A stretch of DNA of 64,000 nt from Pseudohongiella sp. (GTDB taxonomy: Bacteria > Pseudomonadota > Gammaproteobacteria > Pseudomonadales > Pseudohongiellaceae), in NCBI RefSeq assembly GCF_011050365.1, contig NZ_DRFV01000006.1, forward strand, positions 124,001-188,000, written 5' to 3'. The notes below the pieces were generated by a model. The model did not search any database. It worked only from the letters and a program-made list of their open reading frames with translations, and was not told the origin of the DNA. Every line of letters starts with the position of its first letter. The stretch's first letter is position 1. Both the position numbers and the translations under genes were made by a program. Shown here piece after piece: positions 25,710 through 34,875 of the stretch.

Positions 25710-25991
25710 ATGGATCTAACGTGGATGGGCTGGACAACACCAACGGCCGTATTCTTTGTCGTGATAGGCGGCCTGATCGCATTAATGTGTATCTGGGAAG
25801 CGGTCAGTCCCGGCGGTCACCCGCGCAAGGGGATTTTGCAGTTTGAAACCACCCGTGGCGACCGCCTGTTTGTGACCTTGCTGGGCAGCGCGTTTATCAA
25901 TCTGGCCTGGCTGGCGTGGTTTGGCTCACCATTGTGGTGGGCGCTGGTGGTTTGCGCCGTTTTTGCACTGCTGGTTTTTCTGTTTGTCTGA
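25710..25991 (+). CDS. DUF2160 small membrane protein of the glycerol importer
   Basis: A 93-residue inner-membrane protein with three hydrophobic segments (TPTAVFFVVIGGLIALMCIW, LLGSAFINLAWLAWFGSP, WWALVVCAVFALLVFLFV). A hydrophilic loop near residue 40 contains RKGILQFETTRGDRL. DUF2160 members occur almost only between glpQ and glpV in this transporter, which is exactly the place here. Its role in the complex is not known; a link between membrane domain and binding protein is a guess. Confidence 0.85.
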   Translation: MDLTWMGWTTPTAVFFVVIGGLIALMCIWEAVSPGGHPRKGILQFETTRGDRLFVTLLGSAFINLAWLAWFGSPLWWALVVCAVFALLVFLFV

Positions 25992-26012
25992 TTTTTACCA
26001 AGGAGACGTTTC

Positions 26013-27731
26013 ATGTTGCACAAGAAAACCGCTATCGCCGCCCTGATGGGTGCGGCTGGTCCCCTGTTGTTGCTGTCGAGCCCATCCTTGTTGGCAGATA
26101 CCGAAGCGGCGCAACGCTGGCTGGAAGAGTTTCAGCCCTCGACTCTGAGTCGCGACGAACAGATGAGTGAGTTGCAGTGGTTTATTGACGCCGCACAGCC
26201 GTATCGGGGCATGGAAATCAAGGTGGTGTCAGAAACCCTGACCACCCATGAATATGAAGCGCAAACGCTTGCGCAGGCGTTTACCGACATCACCGGGATT
26301 GAAGTGACCCATGACCTGATCGGCGAAGGTGATGTGGTGGAAAAACTGCAGACGCAGATGCAGTCCGGGGAAAATATTTATGATGCCTACGTCAACGACT
26401 CTGATTTGATCGGCACCCATTTTCGTTATCAGCAGGTGCGCAACCTGACCGACTGGATGGCCGGCGAAGGCCGGGAGGTGACCTCGCCAACGCTGGACCT
26501 GGAGGACTTTATCGGACTGTCCTTTACCACGGCGCCGGACGGCAAAATTTATCAACTGCCCGATCAGCAGTTCGCCAATCTGTACTGGTTCCGTTATGAC
26601 TGGTTTACGGATCCCGGGATCAAGGCCCAGTTCCAGCAAAAATATGGCTACGAGCTGGGGGTACCGGTGAACTGGTCGGCGTACGAGGATATCGCCGAGT
26701 TTTTCACCAATGACATTGGCACCATCGACGGGCGTCGTGTCTACGGCCACATGGACTACGGCAAAAAAGACCCGTCGCTGGGCTGGCGCTTTACCGATGC
26801 CTGGTTATCAATGGCTGGCGCCGGGGATGTCGGGATTCCCAATGGCCTGCCGGTTGACGAGTGGGGCATCCGGGTGGATGGCTGTCGCCCGGTTGGTTCC
26901 AGTGTTGAGCGCGGCGGCGCCACTGACGGCCCGGCGGCGGTATATTCGGTGACCAAATACGTTGACTGGCTGCAGAAATACGCCCCGCCGGAAGCGGCAG
27001 GCATGGTGTTCAGTGAGGCCGGACCGGTTCCTGCGCAAGGCAATATCGCGCAGCAGATTTTCTGGTACACCACCTTCACCGCCGACATGGTCAGACCCGG
27101 TTTGCCGGTCATGAATGCGGACGGGACGCCCAAGTGGCGTATGGCACCCTCGCCGCGTGGCGCATACTGGGAAGAAGGGCAGAAGCTGGGCTACCAGGAT
27201 GCCGGCGCCTGGACCCTGATGAAATCCACGCCCGCAGACCGCGCCAGTGCTGCGTGGCTGTATGCGCAGTTCGTGACCTCAAAAACCGTGTCGCTGAAAA
27301 AGAGCCATGTGGGTCTGACCATTATCCGGGACTCGGATATTCGTCATGAGAGTTTTACCGAGCGGGCGGATGAGCTGGGTGGTCTGGTTGAGTTTTATCG
27401 TTCGCCAGCGCGGCTGCAGTGGACGCCCACGGGCACCAATGTGGCCGACTACCCCCGTCTGGCGCAGCTGTGGTGGCAGAATATTGGTGATGCCGCATCG
27501 GGCGCAAAAACACCGCAGGAAGCTCTGACCTCGCTGGCCGCCGATCAGGATCGCCTGATGCAGCGTCTGGAGCGGGCCAATGTACTGGGTGAATGTGGTC
27601 CGCGACTGAATGAGCCGCAGAGCCGTGAATACTGGTTTGCGCAGCCTGGCGCACCCAAGCCACCACTGGCCAATGAAAAACCGACACCGCTGACAGTGGA
27701 CTATGATGAACTGGTGAGAAGCTGGCAGTAA
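26013..27731 (+). CDS. glpV: Glycerol ABC transporter substrate-binding protein GlpV
   Basis: A periplasmic binding protein of 572 residues, long for the class but normal for GlpV. The signal peptide is MLHKKTAIAALMGAAGPLLL followed by SSPSLLADTE. The mature part has extracellular solute-binding features: IKVVSETLTTHEYEAQTLAQ, TGIEVTHDLIGEGDVVEKLQ and YQLPDQQFANLYWFRYDWF. AAGGAGAC precedes the ATG. It ends the six-gene transporter; the next gene (27772) starts 40 bp later in the same direction. No glycerol kinase or glycerol-3-phosphate dehydrogenase is in the window. Confidence 0.9.
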   Translation: MLHKKTAIAALMGAAGPLLLLSSPSLLADTEAAQRWLEEFQPSTLSRDEQMSELQWFIDAAQPYRGMEIKVVSETLTTHEYEAQTLAQAFTDITGIEVTHDLIGEGDVVEKLQTQMQSGENIYDAYVNDSDLIGTHFRYQQVRNLTDWMAGEGREVTSPTLDLEDFIGLSFTTAPDGKIYQLPDQQFANLYWFRYDWFTDPGIKAQFQQKYGYELGVPVNWSAYEDIAEFFTNDIGTIDGRRVYGHMDYGKKDPSLGWRFTDAWLSMAGAGDVGIPNGLPVDEWGIRVDGCRPVGSSVERGGATDGPAAVYSVTKYVDWLQKYAPPEAAGMVFSEAGPVPAQGNIAQQIFWYTTFTADMVRPGLPVMNADGTPKWRMAPSPRGAYWEEGQKLGYQDAGAWTLMKSTPADRASAAWLYAQFVTSKTVSLKKSHVGLTIIRDSDIRHESFTERADELGGLVEFYRSPARLQWTPTGTNVADYPRLAQLWWQNIGDAASGAKTPQEALTSLAADQDRLMQRLERANVLGECGPRLNEPQSREYWFAQPGAPKPPLANEKPTPLTVDYDELVRSWQ

Positions 27732-27771
27732 TACAATTGCCCACTGAGATGATCCGGAGTAGAGTCAGACG

Positions 27772-29382
27772 ATGAAAACATACATGCTGTTTGCTGCCAT
27801 GGTCCTGCTGACCTCCTGCTCCGCCGAGCAGGAGCCGTTGCCGGTCGAGCCGCTGGATATATTGCTCATCGGCGGTATGCTTTACTCAGGTGATGACGCA
27901 CCGCCCACACCGGGTGATATCGGCATAGTGGGTGATCGCATCGTTGCCATTGGTGAACTGGCCGGTCGGGACGCGGCGTTGACGCTTGATGTGTCCGGTC
28001 TGGCGGTGGTGCCTGGTTTTGTCGACATCCACAGTCATGCGGTGCGCGACGATCTGGATGACGGCATTTTTCGCTGGCCCGACGCCGAGAACCTGATTCG
28101 GCAGGGCGTCACTACCATTGTGGGTGGCCCTGATGGCAGTTCTCCGCTGCCGGTGACCGATACCTTTGATGCGCTGGCGGCTGCACCCGCGTCGGTGAAT
28201 TTTGCCACCTTTGTGGGTCATGGCTCCATTCGTGGCCAGGTGGTCGGTGAGGACGACCGGCCGGCGACAGACGAGGAGCTGGAACTGATGCGCGAACAGG
28301 TTCGTCTGGCAATGGAGTCAGGTGCCTTTGGTTTGTCATCGGGGCTGATCTATGCGCCGGGTCGTTTTGCTCAGACTGAGGAAGTTGTTGAGTTGGCCAA
28401 AGTGGCCGGTGACTATGGCGGCATCTATATCAGCCATATGCGTGAGGAAGGCCTGGCAGTACTCGACAGTGTGGCGGAAACCATTCGTATTGGCGAAGAG
28501 GGCGGGTTGCCCACACAGATCACGCATCACAAGATTGTTGGCGCGCCGATGTGGGGCAGTTCAGCGGCCACCCTGGGCCTGGTTGATGACGCCATAGCCC
28601 GCGGGGTGGATGTCTCCATCGACCAGTATCCCTACACGGCGTCCTCGACCAGTTTGACCATTCTGTTTCCGGGCTGGAGTCTGGATGGCGGACGTAGCGC
28701 ATTGCTGGCGCGCATGGATGACCCGGCACAGCGTCAACGTTTGCGGGACGACATTGTTTATAATATCGAAGTGGACCGTGGTGGTGATGATCCGGCCAAT
28801 GTTGGTATTGCCAATTGCCCGCACGATAACACCATAAACGGCCTGAACCTGAGTCAGATTCTGCGTTTGCAAGAACGCAATGTCAGTCACGAAAATGCAG
28901 CCGAGCTGCTGATGGAACTGGTATACGCCGGCAATTGCAGCGCAGTGTTCCATGCCATTGATGAAGAGGATGTGCGTAGTATCATGCGTCACGAGCGCAC
29001 CATGATCGCCTCCGACGGTGGTATTGAAGGCCCGTCCGAACGGGTGCCGCATCCGCGCAACTATGGTACGTTTGCCCGGGTGCTGGGTCACTATTCCCGC
29101 GACGAAGGCGTGTTGCCGCAATACACCGCCATCCACAAAATGAGCATGATGCCGGCTGACCGGATCAATCTGCACGACCGCGGTCGTCTGCTAACAGGCG
29201 CCATTGCTGATATTGCAGTCATTGACCTGGCAGAAGTGATCGACCGTTCTACATTTGAATTGCCGCACCGTTATGCTCAGGGTGTGCATCATGTTTTTGT
29301 TAACGGCCAGCCGGTATTGCTTGATGGTGACATGACAGGGGCGTTACCCGGCAGGGTGCTGCGCTCCGGTGACTATCGCTGA
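27772..29382 (+). CDS. Amidohydrolase lipoprotein, D-aminoacylase-like
   Basis: A 536-residue metal-dependent hydrolase of the N-acyl-D-amino-acid deacylase group. The N terminus has a lipoprotein signal with lipobox LLTSC (cysteine at residue 16), so it is anchored to a membrane on the periplasmic side. Metal motifs are [11 protein letters not shown] (HxH), [17 protein letters not shown] and ASDGG. The tail [20 protein letters not shown] is diagnostic of the D-aminoacylase family. Likely substrates are N-acyl-D-amino acids or related amides from cell-wall material. It may be read through from the glycerol operon (40-bp gap). Confidence 0.85.
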   Translation: MKTYMLFAAMVLLTSCSAEQEPLPVEPLDILLIGGMLYSGDDAPPTPGDIGIVGDRIVAIGELAGRDAALTLDVSGLAVVPGFVDIHSHAVRDDLDDGIFRWPDAENLIRQGVTTIVGGPDGSSPLPVTDTFDALAAAPASVNFATFVGHGSIRGQVVGEDDRPATDEELELMREQVRLAMESGAFGLSSGLIYAPGRFAQTEEVVELAKVAGDYGGIYISHMREEGLAVLDSVAETIRIGEEGGLPTQITHHKIVGAPMWGSSAATLGLVDDAIARGVDVSIDQYPYTASSTSLTILFPGWSLDGGRSALLARMDDPAQRQRLRDDIVYNIEVDRGGDDPANVGIANCPHDNTINGLNLSQILRLQERNVSHENAAELLMELVYAGNCSAVFHAIDEEDVRSIMRHERTMIASDGGIEGPSERVPHPRNYGTFARVLGHYSRDEGVLPQYTAIHKMSMMPADRINLHDRGRLLTGAIADIAVIDLAEVIDRSTFELPHRYAQGVHHVFVNGQPVLLDGDMTGALPGRVLRSGDYR

Positions 29383-29428
29383 TTGCGGGTGTTTTGCCGC
29401 GCCCCTCCACTCAATTCGGAAAAAATCA

Positions 29429-30646
29429 ATGACACGCAGTTCTTTTTCAGAAACATCTTCGAACTCCACAACGATTGGTACACCACTGGCTGCCCATGCC
29501 ACCCGGGTGATGTTTCTGGGCAGCGGCGAGTTGGGCAAGGAAGTGGTCATTGAGTTGATGCGTTTTGGTTGCGAAGTGATCGCGGTAGACCGGTATGCCA
29601 ATGCGCCGGCGATGCAGGTTGCCCATCGCAGTCATGTCATCAATATGCTGGACGGGGCAGCCTTGCGGGCGCTGGTCGAGCAGGAGCGGCCACACCTGCT
29701 GGTCCCGGAGATCGAGGCAATTGCCACCGATGAACTGGTCACACTGGAAGCCGAAGGCTGGCATGTGATTCCATCGGCGCGGGCGGCACAGCTGACCATG
29801 AATCGCGAAGGCATCCGGCGCCTGGCCGCCGAGGACCTGGGGCTGTCGACCTCGCCCTATCAGTTCGCGGAAACCCATGAGCAATACCTGGGCGCGATCA
29901 GGAATATCGGTTTGCCCTGTGTGATCAAACCGATCATGTCGTCTTCGGGTAAAGGCCAGAGTACGGTCAAAACTGCCGACGATGTCGAACGTGCCTGGGA
30001 TTACGCGCAGTCAGGTGGCCGGTCCGGCAAAGGCAAGGTAATTGTCGAAGGCTTTGTCGATTTTGATTACGAGATTACCCTGTTGACGGTGCGTCATCGC
30101 GATGGCACCAGTTTTTGTGCGCCAATTGGCCATCGTCAGGAAAAAGGGGATTACCGCGAATCCTGGCAGCCGCAAGCCATGAGCTCTGTGGCACTGCAGG
30201 AAGCCCGGCGAATCGCAGCGGCCGTTACCGAAGCGTTGGGTGGATTCGGGCTGTTTGGTGTTGAGTTGTTTATCAAGGGTGACAATGTCTACTTTAGCGA
30301 AGTGTCGCCGCGGCCTCACGATACGGGTCTGGTCACGCTGATTTCGCAAAACCTGTCGGAATTCGCATTGCACGCGCGCGCGATTCTGGGGTTGCCGATT
30401 CCGGTTATCCGGCAGCTGGGACCCTCGGCATCAGCGGTGTTGCTGGTGGCGGGTGAGTCCAGTGACATGCAGTATGGCAATCTTGAACAGGCGCTGGCGG
30501 AACCGGATACGGACCTGCGCCTGTTTGGCAAGCCGGAAGTACACGGCGAACGGCGGCTGGGGGTGGCCCTGGCGCGTGATGAAGATATCGACAGCGCCGT
30601 TCAGAAAGCGTTGCGTGTAGCCAGCAGTATCAAGGTGACGCTCTGA
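29429..30646 (+). CDS. purT: Formate-dependent GAR transformylase
   Basis: PurT uses formate and ATP to formylate glycinamide ribonucleotide in purine synthesis. The 405-residue protein is an ATP-grasp enzyme: [74 protein letters not shown] and [13 protein letters not shown]-like ([13 protein letters not shown]). The start at 29429 is chosen because earlier in-frame codons add a non-conserved stretch overlapping the previous gene; AATTCGGAAAAAATCA precedes it, a weak site. It is convergent with the methyltransferase gene. Confidence 0.95.
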   Translation: MTRSSFSETSSNSTTIGTPLAAHATRVMFLGSGELGKEVVIELMRFGCEVIAVDRYANAPAMQVAHRSHVINMLDGAALRALVEQERPHLLVPEIEAIATDELVTLEAEGWHVIPSARAAQLTMNREGIRRLAAEDLGLSTSPYQFAETHEQYLGAIRNIGLPCVIKPIMSSSGKGQSTVKTADDVERAWDYAQSGGRSGKGKVIVEGFVDFDYEITLLTVRHRDGTSFCAPIGHRQEKGDYRESWQPQAMSSVALQEARRIAAAVTEALGGFGLFGVELFIKGDNVYFSEVSPRPHDTGLVTLISQNLSEFALHARAILGLPIPVIRQLGPSASAVLLVAGESSDMQYGNLEQALAEPDTDLRLFGKPEVHGERRLGVALARDEDIDSAVQKALRVASSIKVTL

Positions 30647-30670
30647 ACCGGATTCCGCTGCAGGTCATAA

Positions 30671-31330
30671 TTACAATTTGTAGACCATGTGGATGCCATC
30701 ACCAATAGGCACCAGGCTGGCACTGACGCGTCGGTCATTGGCGATTTTCCTGTTGAGAAGCTGAAGTGCCCGGGTATCTTCGTCGTGGCTTTGGTCATCC
30801 AGCACCTTGCCGTACCACAAACAATTATCAAGCATGATCAGACCGCCCGGGCGCAGCAGCTTGAGTGACTGTTCATAGTAGTGATCATAGGCGCTCTTGT
30901 CGGCGTCAATGAAAACAAAGTCATACTGCCCGGCACCGTCTGCCAGCAGCAGTGCGGCCAATGTGTCCGAAGCAGGTGCCAGCCGCAGGTCGATACGATC
31001 TTCAACTTCTGCCTGTTGCCAGTAACGCTGCGCGATTGCAGTCCATTCTTCACTGAGGTCGCAGGCCACTATTCGGCCGCCAGGCAGCATTGCCTGTGCT
31101 GTGATCAAGGTGCTGTACCCGGTATATACACCGATTTCGATACAATGGCGCACCTGCATGCTGCGTAACACCACGCTCATGAAGCGCGCCTGCTCATGCG
31201 AAATCTGCATTTGTGCGTCTTTAAGGGTTGCGGTTTCGTCAAACAGCGCTTTCAGAACGGGCTGTTCCGGCTCCAGATGTTGCTCGATATAGTCATGTAT
31301 GGCCTGGTCTACCTGTATCCATCGTGACAT
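30671..31330 (-). CDS. O-methyltransferase family 3 (CCoAOMT-like)
   Basis: A SAM-dependent methyltransferase of 219 residues. The SAM-binding motif is HCIEIGVYTGYSTLITAQAM, followed by GGRIVACDLSEEW and the acidic YDFVFIDADKSAYDHYYEQS (divalent-metal aspartates), then LLRPGGLIMLDNCLWYGKVL. This is the caffeoyl-CoA/catechol O-methyltransferase-like family, which in bacteria acts on varied small molecules. The start at 31330 has GGAGGATCAAC just upstream, while the longer reading has no conserved N terminus. It lies 41 bp after glk on the same strand. Confidence 0.85.
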   Translation of the reverse strand: MSRWIQVDQAIHDYIEQHLEPEQPVLKALFDETATLKDAQMQISHEQARFMSVVLRSMQVRHCIEIGVYTGYSTLITAQAMLPGGRIVACDLSEEWTAIAQRYWQQAEVEDRIDLRLAPASDTLAALLLADGAGQYDFVFIDADKSAYDHYYEQSLKLLRPGGLIMLDNCLWYGKVLDDQSHDEDTRALQLLNRKIANDRRVSASLVPIGDGIHMVYKL

Positions 31331-31371
31331 GTTGATCCTCCTGGTGTAATTCTGACCGGCAGGCCTGCCCG

Positions 31372-32376
31372 TTAGCGCTGGCTGTAGGCAGCGCAGCCCC
31401 GCAGACCCGGGTCTGTGATATGCATTATGGCCACCGGTACTCTTTGACACCAGCCACTGAAATTGCCTTTCTCGTTGAAGGCGGCAATAAACAACTCACG
31501 ATTAAACAGCTCGTCCAGCTTGTGCAACATGGCGCCAGAGAGAAAAAAACCGCCAACACTGCCCATGTTCAATGCTATGTCGCCGCAGACGGCGCCCAGA
31601 ATCCGACTGAATTCATCCAGGCTCTGCCGGGCCAGCTGATCGCCGTGGCGGGCCGCAGCAACAATGTCTGCTGCCGACATTTCGTCGGCATTTTTGCCGG
31701 TGTTCAGGACAAAAATTGCCGAGTAGATATTGCGTAGCCCCGGCCCTGATAAAAGGTAATCCGCAGTGACGCGCGGGTAGCTGTCCCACAGGTGTACCAG
31801 AATCGCCAGCTGGCGTGGCGACAATGGTGCGAAAGCACACTGGCCGGGCTCGGATTCCAGTATCTCGCGACCAAAGGTCATGGTGGCGGCGCCAAAGCCG
31901 GTACCGGGGCCGGCGACGGTGCGATTGCCCTGTGTCCAGTTTATGCTGTCCGCGCCGGCGTGTTGTATCCAGGTAACATCCGTGTCGCTGAGCCCGGGCA
32001 GGCACCAGGCCTGCGCTGTGAAGTCATTGATCGCGGTTACCGGCATGGTAAACGTGTCGGTCAGTGATTGCAGGCTGAATTGCCAGTGGTTATTCGTCAG
32101 TTTTATCTCATCCTGATCGGTGGCAGCTGCCACGGCCAGACAGATACGGCTCGGGGCGGGCGCCTGCTGTGAGTGGCAGGTTTGCAGGTAGGATGCGATA
32201 GCCTCTTTGATGCCCGGAAAATCCTGACTGCGCATCGACACTCTGTGACTAAGCGTGTGACCTGCGTTCGCCAGCGCAAAGCGGGCGTTGGTGCCGCCAA
32301 TGTCAGCGACCAGTACTGTGTCGCCTGGTGTTCCTGATTGTGCTGTTGCAAGTGCAGATGATTCGCCTGAATGCAT
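31372..32376 (-). CDS. glk: Glucokinase
   Basis: The enzyme phosphorylates glucose with ATP. The 334-residue form has VLVADIGGTNARFALANAGH (phosphate loop), TVTAINDFTAQAW-like (VTAINDFTAQAWCL), the GPGTGFGAATM motif and GGFFLSGAML, all of the proteobacterial Glk family and not ROK. I set the start at ATG 32376 because a strong minus-strand promoter lies at 32436-32408, inside the longer reading frame that would begin with TTG. The C-terminal end is intact (ITDPGLRGCAAYSQR). Confidence 0.92.
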   Translation of the reverse strand: MHSGESSALATAQSGTPGDTVLVADIGGTNARFALANAGHTLSHRVSMRSQDFPGIKEAIASYLQTCHSQQAPAPSRICLAVAAATDQDEIKLTNNHWQFSLQSLTDTFTMPVTAINDFTAQAWCLPGLSDTDVTWIQHAGADSINWTQGNRTVAGPGTGFGAATMTFGREILESEPGQCAFAPLSPRQLAILVHLWDSYPRVTADYLLSGPGLRNIYSAIFVLNTGKNADEMSAADIVAAARHGDQLARQSLDEFSRILGAVCGDIALNMGSVGGFFLSGAMLHKLDELFNRELFIAAFNEKGNFSGWCQRVPVAIMHITDPGLRGCAAYSQR

Positions 32377-32407
32377 GTCGGTATTGTCCGGACTTGAAAT
32401 TTGCACT

Positions 32408-32436
32408 TTTGTAGCGGCCCTGTAAAACACTGTCAA
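32408..32436 (-). promoter_or_regulatory. Sigma-70-type promoter of glk
   Basis: On the minus strand TTGACA (32436-32431) is followed by a 17-bp spacer and TACAAA (32413-32408). The -35 is a perfect consensus and the spacing is optimal. Transcription would begin near 32400, about 25 bases before the ATG at 32376. This also rules out the longer TTG-initiated reading of glk. Confidence 0.65.
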
Positions 32437-32570
32437 GCACGCTGATGGTAGACAGCCGTCTTTGGGCGATATATGCTCACGACTTTAATCATCCGGCCAT
32501 GGTATCACCATCCCGATACTCTGGCTTGTGCCCGGGACTTACGAAGTCTGCCAGCACCCAGGAGACAGCC

Positions 32571-33629
32571 ATGAGTAAGTCTGACCGCGCGCCCGCGTAC
32601 GACGGCATGTTCGAGAAAATCGAGCGCGCCGATCTTAACGAACTGCATTTCCGCTACGATAAATCCTCCGGCCTGCGTGCCATCATTGCGATCCACAACA
32701 CCCGACTGGGACCTGCGCTCGGTGGGTGCCGGTTTATTGCCTACAACAACGACGACGATGCCATAGATGATGTTATCCGGCTTGCGCGCGGCATGAGTTA
32801 CAAAGCTGCTATTGCCAATGTTCCGCAAGGCGGTGGCAAGGCTGTCATCCTGAAACCGATGGAAGCGTTTGATCGCCAGGACCTGTTTCAGGCCTTCGGC
32901 CGTTTTATCCACGACCTGGGCGGGCGTTACATCACCGCTGTGGACAGTGGCAGCCTGATCAGGGATATGGATGAAGTGGCTATCAATACGCCGTACGTGT
33001 CGGGAACCAGCAAAGACGGGCACGATCCCTCACCGGTGACAGCGCTCGGTGTCTATGCCGGTATTCGCGCTGCGGTGCAGCATCAGCTGCAACGTGATTC
33101 ACTCAAGGGATTGCGCATTGCTGTGCAGGGTGTCGGTAACGTGGGGCATGCCCTCGCTGCGCTGTTACACAAGGACGGCGTGAAATTGATTGTCAGTGAT
33201 GTCGATGACAATCGGGTGCATCGTTGTGTGACGGATTTTGGTGCCACCGTTGTGGCAACTGATGACATTTACGGCGTTGACTGCGAGCTGTTTGCGCCCT
33301 GTGGTCTGGGCGGCATTCTCAACGCAAAAACCATCCCCAAGCTGCGATGCAGCATTGTTGCCGGCGCTGCCAATAACCAGCTCAGCGACGACAGTCAGGG
33401 CGATTTGCTGCACAAAAAGGGCATCCTGTACGCGCCGGACTATGTCATCAATGCCGGCGGTCTGATTCAGGTATCACTGGGTTATCTGAAAAAAACCGAC
33501 AGTGAAATCAATCAGCGTACAATCGCCCTGGGTAGCACGCTGACAGACCTGTTTGAACGCAGCCGGGCCGACAATACGCCCCCTGAACAGATAGCCAACC
33601 GGGTGGCTGAAGCGTTATTGTTCGACTAG
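32571..33629 (+). CDS. Leu/Phe/Val-type amino acid dehydrogenase
   Basis: A cytosolic NAD-dependent oxidative deaminase of 352 residues in the Glu/Leu/Phe/Val dehydrogenase superfamily. Landmarks are GPALGGCRFIAYN, ARGMSYKAAIANVPQGGGKAV (catalytic lysine region), the Rossmann motif VQGVGNVGHALAALL and AGAANNQL with YAPDYVINAGGLIQV. Length and motifs are closest to leucine and valine dehydrogenases, so branched-chain amino acids are the likely substrates. The ATG at 32571 has CAGGAGACAGCC upstream; in-frame codons before it are not conserved. It is divergent from glk. Confidence 0.88.
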   Translation: MSKSDRAPAYDGMFEKIERADLNELHFRYDKSSGLRAIIAIHNTRLGPALGGCRFIAYNNDDDAIDDVIRLARGMSYKAAIANVPQGGGKAVILKPMEAFDRQDLFQAFGRFIHDLGGRYITAVDSGSLIRDMDEVAINTPYVSGTSKDGHDPSPVTALGVYAGIRAAVQHQLQRDSLKGLRIAVQGVGNVGHALAALLHKDGVKLIVSDVDDNRVHRCVTDFGATVVATDDIYGVDCELFAPCGLGGILNAKTIPKLRCSIVAGAANNQLSDDSQGDLLHKKGILYAPDYVINAGGLIQVSLGYLKKTDSEINQRTIALGSTLTDLFERSRADNTPPEQIANRVAEALLFD

Positions 33630-33728
33630 TCTGTCCATGATTGTGGTCTCTGACCGCCTTCGATTGCGCGCAGGGGGCGGATAGGCTAGTGTGGCCGACT
33701 GAATCGAGTTGCGAAGAGCATTTTCCGC

Positions 33729-34769
33729 ATGATCACTGCATTGGCGTGGGCAAATATTCTGCTGATTTTTGTCTGCCTGGTGCCCCTGTGGCGTAATGAA
33801 CACTGGTTGGTCCGATCGCTGGACTTTCCGAGGCTGCAATTTTCCGTGGCGTTGGTGATTGTGCTGTTGGCAGACCTGCTGATACTGGACCTGGTGCGCC
33901 CGGTAAACTGGATTCTGATCGCCGGCGTGGGTGCCTGCCTGTGTTTTCAGGCATGGTGGATTTTGCCCTATGGCGCCTGGCACAAAAAGGAAGTTGGCGA
34001 CGCTGCCGCGCCGGATCCCGACAATACGCTGAGCCTGATCACAGCCAATGTATTGACCCCGAATCGCAATGCAGAGGCGCTGATCGCGCTGGTTCGGCAA
34101 TGCCGGCCCGATATTCTGGTGACGCTGGAATCAGACAGTTGGTGGCAGCAGCGGCTGGACACGCTCGATACCGATTACCCCTATAGCATCAAGTGTCCGC
34201 TGGATAATCTCTACGGTATGCATGTCTATTCGCGGTTGCCGCTGATGAATCCGCGCGTCGAGTATCTGGTTGAAGATGATGTTCCGTCCATGTATGCCGA
34301 TGTCGTGCTGCCTTCCGGACAACGCATTCAGGCTCATTTCCTGCACCCGGCGCCCCCCAGTCCCACTGAAAACGAGACCTCAGGTCCTCGTGACAAGGAG
34401 CTCGTGATGGTAGCGCGGTTGGCCAGAGGCGTGGGCGGGCCGCGTCTGGTGACAGGTGACCTGAATGATGTCGCGTGGTCTGAAACCACAAGATTGTTTC
34501 GTAAAATCAGTGGTCTGCTCGACCCACGTGTTGGGCGCGGCATGTTCAACAGTTTTCATGCAAAATTCTGGTTCTGCCGCTGGCCGCTGGATCATCTGTT
34601 TGTCAGTCACCATTTTACGCTGTCTGGCATTCGGCGCCTGGCACCATACGGCTCCGATCATTTTGCCATTTTTGCCGAGCTTGTGCTGGCACCGGGGAAT
34701 GGGCAAAAAGGTAATGGCCCGGAAGCTGACAGCGACGACAAAGCATTTGCGCGCGACAAAATTTCATAA
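33729..34769 (+). CDS. Membrane-anchored endonuclease/exonuclease/phosphatase family protein
   Basis: A 346-residue protein with about three hydrophobic N-terminal segments (to residue ~85: ITALAWANILLIFVCLVPLW, FSVALVIVLLADLLILDLV, ILIAGVGACLCFQAWWILPY) and a C-terminal EEP domain. EEP motifs are ITANVLTPNRNAEALIALV, VTLESDSWW, LVTGDLNDVAWSETTRLF and PYGSDHFAIFAEL (catalytic SDH). Membrane-bound EEP proteins may cut phosphodiesters of nucleic acid, lipid or inositol phosphate, and the substrate cannot be told. A 99-bp gap separates it from the dehydrogenase upstream. Confidence 0.85.
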   Translation: MITALAWANILLIFVCLVPLWRNEHWLVRSLDFPRLQFSVALVIVLLADLLILDLVRPVNWILIAGVGACLCFQAWWILPYGAWHKKEVGDAAAPDPDNTLSLITANVLTPNRNAEALIALVRQCRPDILVTLESDSWWQQRLDTLDTDYPYSIKCPLDNLYGMHVYSRLPLMNPRVEYLVEDDVPSMYADVVLPSGQRIQAHFLHPAPPSPTENETSGPRDKELVMVARLARGVGGPRLVTGDLNDVAWSETTRLFRKISGLLDPRVGRGMFNSFHAKFWFCRWPLDHLFVSHHFTLSGIRRLAPYGSDHFAIFAELVLAPGNGQKGNGPEADSDDKAFARDKIS

Positions 34770-34875
34770 TCCGTTAAATCTTTATCAGTATCCGGCAGCA
34801 TGTACCGGTCTGGCGTGATTAAATTGACGTAATCGACAACCAGTGAGATAGAGAAATAACAAGAGAGTCAGGCCC

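Noticed and set aside
32377-32436. TTG-initiated extension of glucokinase
   Set aside because: The TTG is the first base triplet of a perfect -35 hexamer, so it is promoter and not coding.
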